Shown: piece by piece, positions 1 through 10,339 of the stretch
Position numbering within the stretch: position 1 is the stretch's first letter
Layout: each line of letters starts with the position of its first letter
DNA from: Bettongia penicillata ogilbyi
Taxonomy: Eukaryota > Chordata > Mammalia > Diprotodontia > Potoroidae
Direction: 5' to 3'
NCBI GenBank assembly: GCA_023548195.1
Contig: JAJHZJ010000009.1
Coordinates: forward strand, 7,587,399-7,651,398
Length of the DNA: 64,000 nucleotides
Translations under genes and position numbers: made by a program
The notes under the pieces: model-generated
What the model was told of the DNA's origin: nothing
Seen by the model: the letters and a program-made list of their open reading frames with translations, nothing else
Database searches by the model: none

Positions 1-127
1 TCAGGACTGGGGCAGCTGAATAGAGCAGTGGATAGAGCACCGATCCTATAGTCAGAAGGACCTGAGTTTAAATCCAGCCTCAGACACTTAGTAGTAGCTG
101 TGTGGCTTAACTCTGATTGCCTTAAAA
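1..127 (+). mobile_element. tRNA-derived SINE, 5' part
   Basis: A tRNA-like head (cagtggatagagcaccg, then gagtttaaatcc resembling a B box) is followed by the acacttagtag...ctgtgtgg core. This is the sense orientation of the marsupial MIR/WSINE group. The tail is lost where the next, oppositely oriented copy begins. Confidence 0.75.
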
Positions 128-222
128 GAAATTGAGGCTCAGGGAGGAGAAGTGACCAAGGTTACATAGTTTAAAAGTAGTAGAATCCAGAGGTCTTCTG
201 ACTCCAAATCCACTTTAATGGT
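128..222 (-). mobile_element. MIR-type SINE fragment
   Basis: The antisense MIR core is visible as aaattgaggctcagg, gaagtgaccaaggtt and ggtcttctgactccaaat. It abuts the previous plus-strand SINE head to head. Confidence 0.65.
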
Positions 223-402
223 TGTATCCAGAATCACACAGATGTGAGTTTTATTGGGTCATTTTTCAGCCCATCTTGTCCAATTTTTATTCATGCTCTA
301 TATTCATCCTTCACAGGATGCGCTATGAACCTACTCTCTGGAGTAAACACATTCTCATCATATTTAAATTCATGAGTAGGGAGCCACATCCTTTCTTTTC
401 TA
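223..402. other. Unassigned sequence
   Basis: No repeat family or coding signal recognised. A 67-codon open frame here has no recognisable features. Confidence 0.4.
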
Positions 403-652
403 GAGGTAGCCAGGTGGCAACGTGAATAGAAGACTGGGTCTAGAGTCAGGCAGCATCTGGTCTTGGGCATTTACTAGTTCTGACCCTTGGCAAGACACTC
501 AGTTTTCTTAACTGAAAAGTAAGGATAATAATAGCACCTACTTCCCAGAATTATTGTGAGGGTTAAGTGATGTTTGTAAAAGCACTCAGTGCAATGTCTG
601 GCATGTAGTAGGAGCTTAATAAATGCTAGTTTGCTTCCTTCCTTTCTCGGTT
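403..652 (+). mobile_element. MIR/WSINE-type SINE, near complete
   Basis: Head aggtagccaggtggcaacg, core gggcatttactagttctgac, linker taataatagcacctact, and the L2-like tail ggcatgtagtaggagctt then aataaatgctag are in order, so most of a CORE-SINE is present. Confidence 0.8.
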
Positions 653-820
653 GTCTATAAAACTTCCTGTTCTACCATGTACATACTTATTTGGCAGTGT
701 TAATTTCCTTTAAAAATCTTTAAATAATTTTTATAGATGTTTTCTTTTTCTTACATCACCACAGTATCCCATGAATCCTTCTCTCTCCCTCCCCTTCCCA
801 AGATCCATTCTAAATGGATA

Positions 821-907
821 TGTATGTATTTATAATACACACACATACATACATATATATATGTGTATATACATATACACACATATATACACATACATAT
901 ATATATG
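821..907. repeat. AT-rich (TATG/CATA)n simple repeat
   Basis: Alternating tatgta, acacac and atatat units inside the L1 3' UTR remnant. Confidence 0.9.
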
Positions 908-1777
908 AAACAAAAAAATCAGCACAGCAATACATACACTGAAAAAGTCTAAAAACAATGTGCAATGTACAACACTTGTGGACTTCTCACTTCCATGAAG
1001 GGATAAGTTGGAGGTGTTCTCTCATATTTTTCTATCTGAATCTCACTTGATTTTTGTAATTTTGTTACAGTTTACTTTCATTTTTTTGGTGTTTTGTTCT
1101 TTCTATTTAAATTGTTGCAGTTACTATGTGTATTGCTTTTTTGGTTCTGTTTTCTTCACATTGTATCAGTTCATATAGACTTTCCACACTTCTCACTTAT
1201 ATATTACTTCATTTCTTACAAAACAGAAATATTCCATTACATTCATATGCCACAATTTTCTTAGTCATTCCCCAGTTGATGGGCATCTACTTTGTTTCCA
1301 AATCTTAACATGAAAGGTGTGGCTATAATTATTTTAGTGCATATGGGGACATTTTTTAAAAAAATTGATAGCTTCCTTGATGTATAAGTCTAGTGTCTAG
1401 TAATGGAGTCTCTGGTCACTTTATTTACATAAATCCAAATTGCTTTCAAAAATTGTTGTATCATTTCATAGCTGTACCAACAATGCATTTGTGTGCCTAT
1501 CTTTCTACAGCCCTTCCAATATTGACTGTTGTGATTTTTGTAATTTTTTGACAATTTTCAGGGTATGGGGTAAAACCTCAAGGTTGTTTGGTTGTGTATT
1601 TTTTTTATTGTTAGTGATATGAAACTTTTTCTCATGTGGTTGTGAATACATCGATGACTGTGTATTCATATCCTTTGACCGTTATCTATTGAGTGATGAC
1701 TATTAGTCATATGTATATGCATAAAAATGCATGTATTTACATATCTGCATATATACATGTCAATTGTATGTCATCGA

Positions 1778-1980
1778 TGTTGTTCAGTCACTCAACCATG
1801 TCTTACTCTTTGTGACCCCAAGGATCATAGCATGCCAGGCCCTTTTATCTTTCACTATCTCTTAAAGTCTGTCCAAATTCATGTTCATTGTTTCCATGAC
1901 ACTATCTACCTATCTCATCCTCGGTCATCCCCTTTTACTTTTGCCTTCATCCTTTCCCAACATCACTTCTTTTCCAATGA
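1778..1980 (-). mobile_element. BovB/RTE LINE 3' end
   Basis: Antisense BovB-type 3' landmarks are in order: tgttcagtcactcaacc, ctctttgtgaccccaagg, catagcatgccaggccct, tttcactatctcttaaagtc, ttcatgttcattgtttccat. This is the RTE tail module also carried by MAR1 SINEs, but here it extends into LINE-specific sequence. It lies within the L1 remnant. Confidence 0.8.
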
Positions 1981-2435
1981 TTATATCTTTGATATCAAAC
2001 CCTTATCAGAGAAATTTGATATAAAGATTTTTTACCCCACTCTACCACTTCCCTTCTTATCCTAGATGTGTAAATATTGACTGTGCAGAAGTTTTTCAAT
2101 TATAGGTAATCAAAGTTATCTATATTATGTTTTGTAATTGACTCTAACTCTTGTTTGGTTAAGAATACATCTCTTACCCATAACTGTGAGAGGTATATGG
2201 TCTGTTTTTCTTCTATTCATTTTTATAGTATATTCTCTAATATTAAGATTACATATCCATTTAGACTATACTGTGGAGTGTGGTGTAGGATGTTGGTTTA
2301 AACACAATTTCTGCCAGACTGATTTTCAGTTTCCCCAGCTGTTTTTGTCAAAGTTTTTCCTTAGGTAATTTATGTTTTCTATTTTTTACAAAACGGGGTG
2401 TTAACTTACTTTTAAGCTCATATGATCACAACCAA

Positions 2436-2580
2436 AGGCACTCCATAAATATTTACCATGCTCCTATCATGTACAAGACACTATATTAGACTAAAAAGCC
2501 ATTGAGGTAGTAACAGATTTTGTCCCTGCCCACAAGAAGTTTATATACATAGAAATACATATCAGTATATATACACATAA
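2436..2580 (-). mobile_element. L2-type LINE 3' end fragment
   Basis: Antisense L2 3' terminus: aaatatttaccatgctcct, gtacaagacactatatta, then ttttgtccctgcccacaag. Confidence 0.6.
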
Positions 2581-2588
2581 TGCAATGA

Positions 2589-2623
2589 GTGCATGCATGC
2601 ATGCATGCATACATACATACATT
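2589..2623. repeat. (GCAT)n(CATA)n tetranucleotide repeat
   Basis: About five to six GCAT units run into CATA units. Confidence 0.9.
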
Positions 2624-3284
2624 GCTACTACTACACAGAATTTATTTATCTATATCATTTTTCAGAAGAGCCCTGAAGAAATAATACATAATCTGGGTAT
2701 TTGCATGAGCAGTCTCTTTCATCAAATAGGGTATTAGATCAGAAATTCTTTGAGGACAGAAACCTGGAGTCTACATTCTCTTCAACAGCTTCTTGCCAGT
2801 GCCTAGAATCAGACACTGTAATGATTCTGAATACTGAGTGACTGAAATCTATTCCTGACCCATTCTGGTGCAAACAAATTTCCAGATTCAATCCCAAATA
2901 GCAATAGGATGGAAGCAGATTGAAGTTTCTCTTCCCTAGCAGTTAAAATAGTTGAGGCTCTTAGAAACAGTAGCTCCAGGTGACATCTGTTGAATGGGAT
3001 TAAGAAACCTCTGAAAGGATATTTTCCAGTTCCCCTATTCTTCAAATACCTTGTTGGCATAAGTTTAATGTTCTTACCAAAATGTTTATTATTTAATGCA
3101 GAGGCAGCTGATATTTGACCCTGGCTGCTGGAAATTGGAATGGTCTTTTAAAAGGCCAGGATAAGGGAAATAATTAATATTTTCCTAGGAAACGTTTATA
3201 GCCAAGGGGATTTTAATGACTAATTCCAAGAATTCTGTAGCCTAGTACAAATAGCATATAAGTATTCTGGCTTTTTTAAAATTA
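2624..3284. other. Apparently unique non-coding sequence
   Basis: No repeat recognised. An 83-codon minus-strand frame (2809-3060) has no recognisable motif and I do not call it. Confidence 0.4.
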
Positions 3285-3470
3285 ATAACTGACATTGTGC
3301 TTTAAGGTACACAAAACATTGACTTTACAATAGCCCTTTGAGATAACACACTGTATTATCACCCCCATGTTACAAATGACGAAACTGAGGCTCAGAGAGT
3401 TTAAATGAGCTTCCCAAGGTCATACGGCTAACAAGTGGACAGACACTACTTGTACTTTAGTTCAGAGGAT
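3285..3470 (-). mobile_element. MIR SINE
   Basis: Antisense MIR: ccctttgagataacacac, acaaatgacgaaactgaggc, ggtcatacggctaacaagtg. Confidence 0.8.
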
Positions 3471-3475
3471 CAAAG

Positions 3476-3645
3476 ATTGAGAGGTGTTAGGGTCTTTAAA
3501 GGTCATGGAGCCCCACACCTTCATTTTACTGATGTTGAAACTGAGGTCAAGGGAGGGAAAGTGTCTTGTCTAAGGTCACACAGGTAGTGTTAGGGGCGAG
3601 ATTTGAATCCTCAGAGTCCAGAGCCAGCAGTTCCTTCCAGTCTCT
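3476..3645 (-). mobile_element. MIR-variant SINE
   Basis: A second antisense MIR-like copy in tandem: taaaggtcatggagccccac, ttgaaactgaggtcaagg, ggtcacacaggtagtg, gatttgaatcc. Confidence 0.75.
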
Positions 3646-3651
3646 TAATTT

Positions 3652-3915
3652 AGGCAGCTGGTGGTGCAGTAGATAGGTGCGCTGCGCCTGGAGTCAGGAA
3701 GACCTGACAGGTTCAAATCTGACCTCAGACACTTATTAGCTGTGTCCTGAGCAAGACACTTAAACCCTGTTTACTGCCTCAGTTTTCTTAACTGTAAAAT
3801 AGGGTTTAACAGCTTCTGTCTTGCAAGGTTGTTGTAAGGATCAAATGAAATATTATTTTAAAAGCACTTAGCATGGCTTGACAAATAGGAGATCCTATCT
3901 AACTGCTTCCTCCTT
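3652..3915 (+). mobile_element. MIR/WSINE-type SINE, near complete
   Basis: tRNA-like head ggcagctggtggtgcagtag, B-box-like caggttcaaatctg, core cacttattagctgtgtc, tail aaagcacttagcatgg. It directly follows the two antisense copies. Confidence 0.8.
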
Positions 3916-3987
3916 TCCTTCTTGTGATATTAAGTACTCCTTCCACTACACCATGTTTCTTTTTGAATGGGAAAAGCAGGATGGGGG

Positions 3988-4313
3988 CAGGGAGGGAAGA
4001 AGGGAGAAAGAGAAAAAGAGAGAGGGACAGAGAGAGAGACAGAGAGGAGAGGAAGAGGGAGACAGAGAGACAGAGACAGACGGAGAGACAGAGGAAGAGG
4101 GAGAGAGAGAGAAGAGAGACAAAGAGAGAGAGGAGAGACAGAGACAGAGAGACAGAGTCAGACAGAGGAAGAGGGAGAGAGAGAGAAGAGAGACAGAGAG
4201 AGAGAAAGAGGGAGAGAGAAAAAGAGAGACAGAGACAGAGAGAAAGACAGAGAGACAGACAGAGAGAGAGAGGCAGAGAGAGACAGAGAGAGAGAGAGAG
4301 AGGGAGAGAGAAA
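3988..4313. repeat. Polypurine (GA)n-rich satellite-like tract
   Basis: About 325 bp of almost pure GAGA with GACA interruptions. All frames stay open on both strands, giving spurious Arg/Glu-rich or Ser/Leu-rich translations. Confidence 0.95.
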
Positions 4314-5220
4314 GATTATAGCCATGCCATGTAGGACATCTCTGTGTTGAAGTGCATCTTCCAATAATTACTCTCTTTGATTCTAGATTTTCCCCCCACC
4401 TGACTCCTTCTCTATCTTTATTTTTTGTTTCCTTTTTCAAAGGGCTTCAAACTAACCCTCTCCAATCTGAATAAAGCTTTACCTAAATCTATGGTATATT
4501 GAAATTTCCATTCAATGATGCCCTTAAGCTTTCAATTTAATTAAAGGTCGAATTCAGGCTTACTTCTTATCAAGATTTTAGAGTGACAAAAATCTCAGTT
4601 TGTATTAGAAATTGTTTTCAAAAAGAGCTCACACCAGCTCAAGATCACATAATTTAATAATATGATATAAAAAGAATGCTTACTAGAAGTTTTAGACAGA
4701 TCTTTACAGTGTTTTCCTTGGAACACTGGAGTGGAGGTGGAGTGGTGGGTGAGAGGGAGGATGTTTTTCCTGTGGTCTTTCCTGTCCTTTGGTGGTGATA
4801 TCTTTTGCCACCTGTGTCACCTCATGTCTTTTCCCCTTACTGTCCTTTGTAGCATCTTATAGTAAAATATAGACAGTGTTGATGCAGGAACTTTCTGGCA
4901 TGTCTGGCAAATTTCATACTTGAGAAAATCTACCCTTAAAGAGCTGGAAATTCTTTAGAAGGTACACATACATACATACACACACACACATACACACACC
5001 CTCTCATTTTTTATATTTTAGTCAGTAATGACTTTCGTTTCTACTTGTTAATACTCCTAATAAATAATAGAATGAAACTTTCCCAGGATTCTGCTTTTGG
5101 ACAAATTATCTTTTCAACACTTGGATCAGTTTACTTCCTCACTCAGACCTTTCCTGCTTCTCAGTCTCCCATTGATTTGTTTCGTGGTTGAAAATGATGG
5201 GGTATTTTTTTATGTGTGAT
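4314..5220. other. Non-repetitive spacer with a short (CATA)n
   Basis: No recognised interspersed repeat apart from a CATA/CACA run at about 4964-5000. No coding signal. Confidence 0.45.
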
Positions 5221-5447
<227 letters not shown>

Positions 5448-5589
5448 AATTCCCTAAAATCTTACCATCTTCATTTAAGATCCACTTTGGGAGAAAATAT
5501 GAGGGTATAATAGAGAAAGACCACTGGCCTGAGTACATTGTAGCAAACGTCTACATATTGCTTTATCATTGGATAGGAAAGAGAACAGA

Positions 5590-5750
5590 GTTTTCTCGTA
5601 GGGCCAGATGTTTTACTAACTAGCTGTGTGACCTTGACCCAGGGCACTTAACCTTTCTGGGCTGCATTCTTGTCACCTTTAAAATGAGGGGATTGGACTG
5701 GATGATCCCAAAGGTCTATTACAGATCTAATATTTCATGATTCCTTTGCT
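5590..5750 (+). mobile_element. SINE, 3' two thirds
   Basis: Core actagctgtgtgaccttgac, gggcacttaacctttctggg, tail gattggactggatgatcc. The tRNA-like head is poorly preserved. Confidence 0.65.
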
Positions 5751-6784
5751 GCCAATAACCTTGTTAAGTATGTGACCCTTTCCATAACGATTTGGAATAT
5801 TTGCCCAGCCTATAATCAAAATGAAACTCTTCCTTTATGGGAAATTTACAGTATTTCAAAACAGCAGATTTGGACTAACGCTTCAGGACAGGACAAGCAG
5901 ATTTTCTCGGGGTGAGGGTGGAGGAAGGCTGCGTATGTGAAGGGATTAATGCAAATTATGGTTCTCCTCCTCTGCCCCCCACCCCATGTAAATCTTCATG
6001 TTATCTGACTCTGCGTTTTTGCAATATTGTCCATTTCACATAAAGGAAGAGCTGAGTCCCATCCTCCCTCTGCACCCACCTCGGTGCCTCTTAGTATTTC
6101 TAATCTTTCCTCCATCTCCTTACACTCACTCTTTTTCACTCCTTTCCTCCCCTTCTAGTTTTAGTTTTCTGCCTTCTCCCTTCACTTACACTCTCTCTAT
6201 CACAATCATACTCCCTTTGCCACTCCTTCCCTCCTTGTCTCTTCCACAGTGTATTTATACAAGGCCCTCAACTCTCCCTCCAAAGCCTACCTCCCACTCT
6301 CATGACAAATTTGTTTGCTGGTGTTTTTAATTTATTTTTATCTTATTTTTTGCCTCAGACAGATTCCAGCTTTTCTAAGCACTAAGTATAAGGTGGCTAT
6401 CCTCCAAAAGTATTTAAAGACTTGGAGAAGTGCTTCTTATGCAATTGAACCATAAACATTGAGTTCATTGTTCAGAGCTCCCTGGCACAATAACAAATGA
6501 ATGTATCAACTTGAGGAAAAGGTTCACTGGTTCCTTCAAACCCACCACATCGATGGGGGAGCTTTAGCTTCCCAACAAAGAAACCCAGAGGAGGAACATA
6601 TGCACAGATGCTTCAGAAACATGACCAAAGAAACCTAGAACAGAAAAGTCAGTCTGCTTCAAGGAAACCATGGAATTCCTGTCCATCAACCAAGGTCCAT
6701 CACATCTGGTAACCTACTGGAAAAGGAATGAGAGCATGAGGAATGGTTGAAGCAATAAGGCTGTATCCTCTCATAATTATGGCC
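5751..6784. other. Unique non-coding stretch
   Basis: No repeats recognised over about 1 kb. It holds an octamer-like ATGCAAAT at 5949-5956 and a pyrimidine-rich part around 6070-6260. The 110-codon frame at 5998-6330 is Ser/Pro/Leu low complexity. Confidence 0.4.
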
Positions 6785-6880
6785 TACCTTTCAAGGTACC
6801 CAAGATACAAAGACAAAATGAAAGATGACCCTTGCCTTCAAGAGGCTCACTTTCTGCTGAGAAGATAATAACCTATAAAA
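6785..6880 (-). mobile_element. L2-type 3' fragment
   Basis: Antisense L2 end: aagatacaaagacaaaatg and cttgccttcaagaggctcac. Confidence 0.6.
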
Positions 6881-6897
6881 AAGTTCAGTAAATTTGG

Positions 6898-7228
6898 AGA
6901 GGCAGCACGGATTCGTAGATAGCCAGCCTTGTGGACAGCAAGACTTTTTAGAGTCACAGATTTAGATACGGAAGGGGGGACACAGATTTCATCTATTCCA
7001 ACCTCTTCATTTTACAGATGAGGAAACTGAGACGTAGAGAAATTAAGTGATTTTTCTGAGGTCACACAGATAAGTAAGCCTCAAGTACATAGCTGAACCT
7101 AGCTCCTCTGACTCTAGAGACTATTCTTTCCACTGTACTATGTTACTCTGGGTTTAAGTCCTGGTTCTAACATATAATGACTGTGTGACCTTGGGCAAGT
7201 GACTTCACCACTCAGTGCTCTTAGCAAC
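6898..7228 (+). mobile_element. SINE split by a nested MIR
   Basis: The tRNA-like head at 6898-6948 (ggcagcacggattcgtagat) resumes as ggtttaagtcctggttctaa and tgtgtgaccttgggcaagtg at 7151-7228. The middle is an antisense MIR. Confidence 0.6.
6949..7150 (-). mobile_element. MIR SINE nested in a SINE
   Basis: cctcttcattttacagatga, ggaaactgagacgtagag, gaggtcacacagataag, cctctgactctagag. It separates the two halves of the plus-strand SINE. Confidence 0.7.
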
Positions 7229-7364
7229 TCTCCAAGAGTGCAGAGATGGGATAAGCTTGAATTGATAGAGGGAGTTTACTCATCTGGGAGTTCCTCGTGT
7301 CAGTGAAGTCACAAATCCTGTCCTTATCTCTAAATTTGTAAAATAGGAGACCATTGACAATTTA

Positions 7365-7565
7365 GACATCAGAAAAGGTTTTTTGTAGGAGGAGGAACCT
7401 GAGTTGGGTGTGCCCAACAATGCATATCCTGGTGTACGGATAAGTTAGATAATTTGAGGAGGAAAAGAGCATTACTAACTAGAGGCTTAGGGAAGGTTTC
7501 ATGGAGGAAACTACACCTGAACTGAGTCTTTGAGGAAGATAAGGATTCTGAGAGAGAGCAATTAG
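7365..7565 (-). mobile_element. L2/CR1-type LINE internal fragment
   Basis: The purine-rich antisense signature of L2-like elements is seen: gggaaggtttcatggagg, cacctgaactgagtcttt, gaagataaggattctgag. Weak match. Confidence 0.45.
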
Positions 7566-7625
7566 GCACCCTTTACATATGTTGTTTCATTATACATGTG
7601 ATTGTTTCATGGCAACATCAGTTTA

Positions 7626-7927
7626 GGGCCAGTGTGGTGACACACATTCTCAAGGGAGGTTGAAGCTGGTAGACAGCTTGAATTTCAAAGTTCGGAACTA
7701 TAGTAGGGCTGAAGTTCATTGAGTGTCTACATTAGCTTGGCACCACTTTGGTGAGCTTCTGGGAGTGAATGGGGAGGGGCAAGAAAAATGCTGCCAAAGG
7801 AAATGAAAACTAGCCCAGGTTGGAAATGGAGAATGTTAAAATTTCTGTGTTTAGTGGGATTTGACCCATAAGTGGCCACTACACTTCCAGCCTGGGCAAA
7901 ATAGGGTGATCTGATCTAAAAAAAAAA
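7626..7927 (+). pseudogene. RN7SL-like: 7SL (SRP) RNA processed pseudogene
   Basis: About 300 bp resembles 7SL RNA from end to end. The 5' Alu domain reads gggccagtgtggtgacac and ctggtagacagcttgaat. The central S domain is retained (ggtgagcttctgggagtg at 7751-7768; agcccaggttggaaatggag at 7812-7831). The 3' Alu arm reads cactacacttccagcctggg, followed by an A-run at 7918-7927. The S domain excludes an Alu/B1-type SINE, which lacks it. Many substitutions, a deletion in the first 60 bases and the A-tail indicate an old retrocopy made from the RNA, not a working gene. I could not define a clear target-site duplication. Confidence 0.85.
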
Positions 7928-8084
7928 TAGCTCAGAAAACAAAATTTAGTGGTCACATGTTCCTGAATCAGTTTTCCAAAAAAGTGTCAATAATCTTCAA
8001 TCCAATTTCTCTGAGGGCATATTCTAGGGCCCATTCACGTAGTATTTACCTCCAAAGACTTCCTTACTGACCACAAGCTTCTAA

Positions 8085-8250
8085 ATTCAGATCTGAAGGG
8101 ACCTTAGAGGTGACATAGTCCAACCCTCTTATTTTAAAAATGAGGACACTGAGGCTAATATAGGTTAAATCAATTGCTCAGGGTAGACCAGGGTAATATA
8201 ATAGAGAGCCAGGATTTAAACTCAAGTCACCTCACTCCAAAGATGTTTCA
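8085..8250 (-). mobile_element. MIR-variant SINE
   Basis: agggaccttagaggtgacat, agtccaaccctcttatttt, gaggacactgaggctaat, gccaggatttaaactcaag. Confidence 0.7.
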
Positions 8251-8436
8251 GTAATTATTAGGAGTCCACTTATTAGGAGTTAGTATTCAGTCAATCTAGA
8301 AGATGCCACTAAGCTTCCAAAGATATTGTAGCTCTTTAGAATTCTCATATTATGGGTTTTTTCTTCAAAAATTATACACTTGTCAACAATATATGTAGAT
8401 GAAGAATAATGGTCCTTCTCATCAGGCCTTCTAGTC

Positions 8437-8620
8437 CTGAGGTTGTTAACCTAGGATCCATGAACTTTATGTGTTTAATATTTTGAAAACTATATTTCAG
8501 TATAATTGGTTTCTTTTGTAATCCTATGGATTTTATTTTAGGCATTTAAAAGCATCAGTCTGAAAAAAGATCCATACTTTTCAACAGACTGCAAAGAGAG
8601 AGGTAATGAATCACTGCTCT
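8437..8620. mobile_element. Non-autonomous DNA transposon, probably hAT type
   Basis: Begins ggttgttaacctaggatcca and carries the internal block tataattggtttcttttgta...gaaaaaagatccatac. A shorter piece of the same family in the other orientation is at 63064-63130. Termini are decayed, so the superfamily is an inference. Confidence 0.5.
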
Positions 8621-8689
8621 AGTCTATGGGATTGTATGACAGAGTCAGGCTCTTAATCTTTCTATAAAATTAGGCTTTTTAAAGAATTA

Positions 8690-8830
8690 GTCAATCAATA
8701 TTTAATCAATATTTATTAAATACCTACTATGCGTAGGGAGGGCCCTATGCTAAGGACTGGGGATACAAAAAGAGGCAAATGATGGTTGCTGCCCTCAAAG
8801 AACTCACAATCTAATGGGTAAATGAAGGAA
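8690..8830 (-). mobile_element. L2-type LINE 3' end
   Basis: tcaatatttattaaatacct, ctatgctaaggactgggg, atacaaaaagaggcaaatga, cctcaaagaactcacaatct. This is the exact antisense layout of the L2 terminus. Confidence 0.8.
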
Positions 8831-8941
8831 GGAAACGTTTTAATTGGTGCTGTCTTAAACTATCATGGGTTGTCTGACCCAGTGTCTGGGTGGGTGGATG
8901 GGTAGAGCTGGATGACCATTTGATTAGGGTGTTATCAGATT

Positions 8942-9030
8942 GTAAAGCTTGAGTCTTTTGTCTCTTGTTGATCCCCTAACACTTAGCACAGTGCCTGGCA
9001 CATAGTAAATAAATGTTATTGATTGATTAG
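8942..9030 (+). mobile_element. L2-type LINE 3' end
   Basis: Sense terminus: cttagcacagtgcctggcac then agtaaataaatgttattga with the ttgattgatt end. Confidence 0.75.
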
Positions 9031-9044
9031 CTGATTCTTGTCCT

Positions 9045-9105
9045 GTCCAGGTGGATTGAATTAAATGACATCTGAGGTCCACTGCAATGCTGTGATTCTG
9101 TGAAA
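9045..9105 (+). mobile_element. SINE tail fragment
   Basis: gacatctgaggtccactgca and gctgtgattctgtg resemble the 3' tail of MIR-type SINEs. Confidence 0.4.
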
Positions 9106-9679
9106 AGTGCTGTAGGCAATAGCATAGGCCTGGGTGAGGAAAATACTGGAGATATCTCGAAGGCTAGAGGAACAGGAGAAAGAAATGAAGCTTGCATTCC
9201 CAAAGTCTTGAGGGGCAAGTTCCTGGTTGTTGGCATCCACTTCTAATGAGGGGGGATGCTATCAGAGAAGGAAATCCCTATTTAGGCAGCAGGAAAGAGC
9301 TCCTGTTGAGGAACATTTTAATGAAGTTCAACTATCTGAGGGTAAGACAGGTGGTCATGTGCAAATGCAAACACTACATCAAAGCAATGCAAATGAAGAC
9401 CCGGCTGCTCAAATGAACCCCCAGCATGGGAAATGCTTCTGCTCCGGAGGATGCTGCTTTGAAGATGGTGAATGGAGCATGTCTGAGTAGGCAGGATCTC
9501 TAGGTCACCAAACTTTCTAATTTTCTACCTCTTCCGGAATGTTAGCTTAGCTTTCCCCTTTGTAACTTCTGGAGGGGATTTCTGGGAGGGCTTACACCCC
9601 CATCAAAATGTCTGGGCAAAAAAAAATATAGCTGCTTCAACATGGCCCAAGGGCATCTATGATGTATGAGACAGGTTGA
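9106..9679. other. Unique stretch, possibly regulatory
   Basis: No repeat recognised. ATGCAAAT lies at 9387-9394 and a related TGCAAATGC at 9360-9368. Two overlapping frames (74 and 87 codons) show no family features. Confidence 0.3.
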
Positions 9680-9800
9680 CTATTATTATGACCTTATATG
9701 TACATAGCACTTCACAGTTTACAAGGCACTTCCACATGCATTAAGTCTTAAGATCCTCCTGCCCTGAGAGAGAGGCATTGATAATCTCTGACATCTCAGT
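9680..9800 (-). mobile_element. MIR SINE, partial
   Basis: tagcacttcacagtttacaa, ggcacttccacatgcatt, aagatcctcctgccc. Confidence 0.6.
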
Positions 9801-9807
9801 TGTCTCC

Positions 9808-9915
9808 TCCCTTGCTAGATCATAAGTTCTATAAAAGCAGAGTCTGCCACCTACCTATTTGTGGGCCTCCCACATCGCCTACCATGACGCTTTCAATGCA
9901 CTTAGATTAAATATA
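9808..9915 (+). mobile_element. L2-type LINE 3' part
   Basis: Sense L2 end, diverged: ctagatcataagttctata, agcagagtctgccac, accatgacgctttcaatgca. Confidence 0.5.
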
Positions 9916-10039
9916 TGTGTATGTATATATGTGTGTATGCTATATTAAAAACAGTTGTTTTTTTCACTATTAAAGTTTTGAAATATAGGTTGTAAAGCAA
10001 CCCAAGTATAAGAATATATCAATAATATATTGGCAGGCA

Positions 10040-10300
10040 CATGGGAGGTAGTGTGACACAGTGAAAAAAGTACCTCTTTTAGAATATTAAGACCTGCGTT
10101 CAAATCTCACCTCTGATGCTTACTATCTGTGTGAACACAAGTCACTTAAACTTTCTAGGTCTCAATTTCCTCCCCTGTAAAATGAAAGGGATGGATTAGA
10201 TCACCTCTGAGATCCCTTCCATCATATGAGATAACGTTTGTAAAGCACTTAGCACAGGATCAGGACTGGTCCATAATAAATGCTTGCTCTCTTCCATTCC
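10040..10300 (+). mobile_element. MIR/WSINE-type SINE
   Basis: Head ggaggtagtgtgacacagtg, B-box-like cgttcaaatctcac, core atgcttactatctgtgtga, tail gtaaagcacttagcacagg and ataaatgcttgc. Confidence 0.75.
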
Positions 10301-10339
10301 ACCTCTAGATCTATGATTCCAGGTTCTTAATATAGAAGT

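Larger units (their letters stand above)
696..2395 (-). mobile_element. L1 LINE, 3' UTR and ORF2 C-terminal remnant, interrupted
   Basis: Read on the minus strand this matches the marsupial L1 3' region, e.g. cccagttgatgggcatctac (antisense) near 1273-1292, caccaacaatgcattt... near 1480 and ttatcagagaaatttgat near 2005. The same module reads in sense at 43662-44150 and 48672-49283. No open frame survives. It is broken between about 1716 and 1981 by a TA-rich stretch and a BovB/RTE 3' end. Confidence 0.75.

Noticed and set aside
3878..4440. Open frames of 127-164 codons on both strands
   Set aside because: Pure GA/CT repeat translates without stops in every frame; Arg/Glu and Ser/Leu low complexity only.
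7626..7927. Alu- or B1-like SINE
   Set aside because: The 7SL S domain is present, which those SINEs lack.
9192..9490. Two overlapping frames of 74 and 87 codons as small genes
   Set aside because: Different frames of the same DNA, no recognisable domain, and no splice or poly(A) context.
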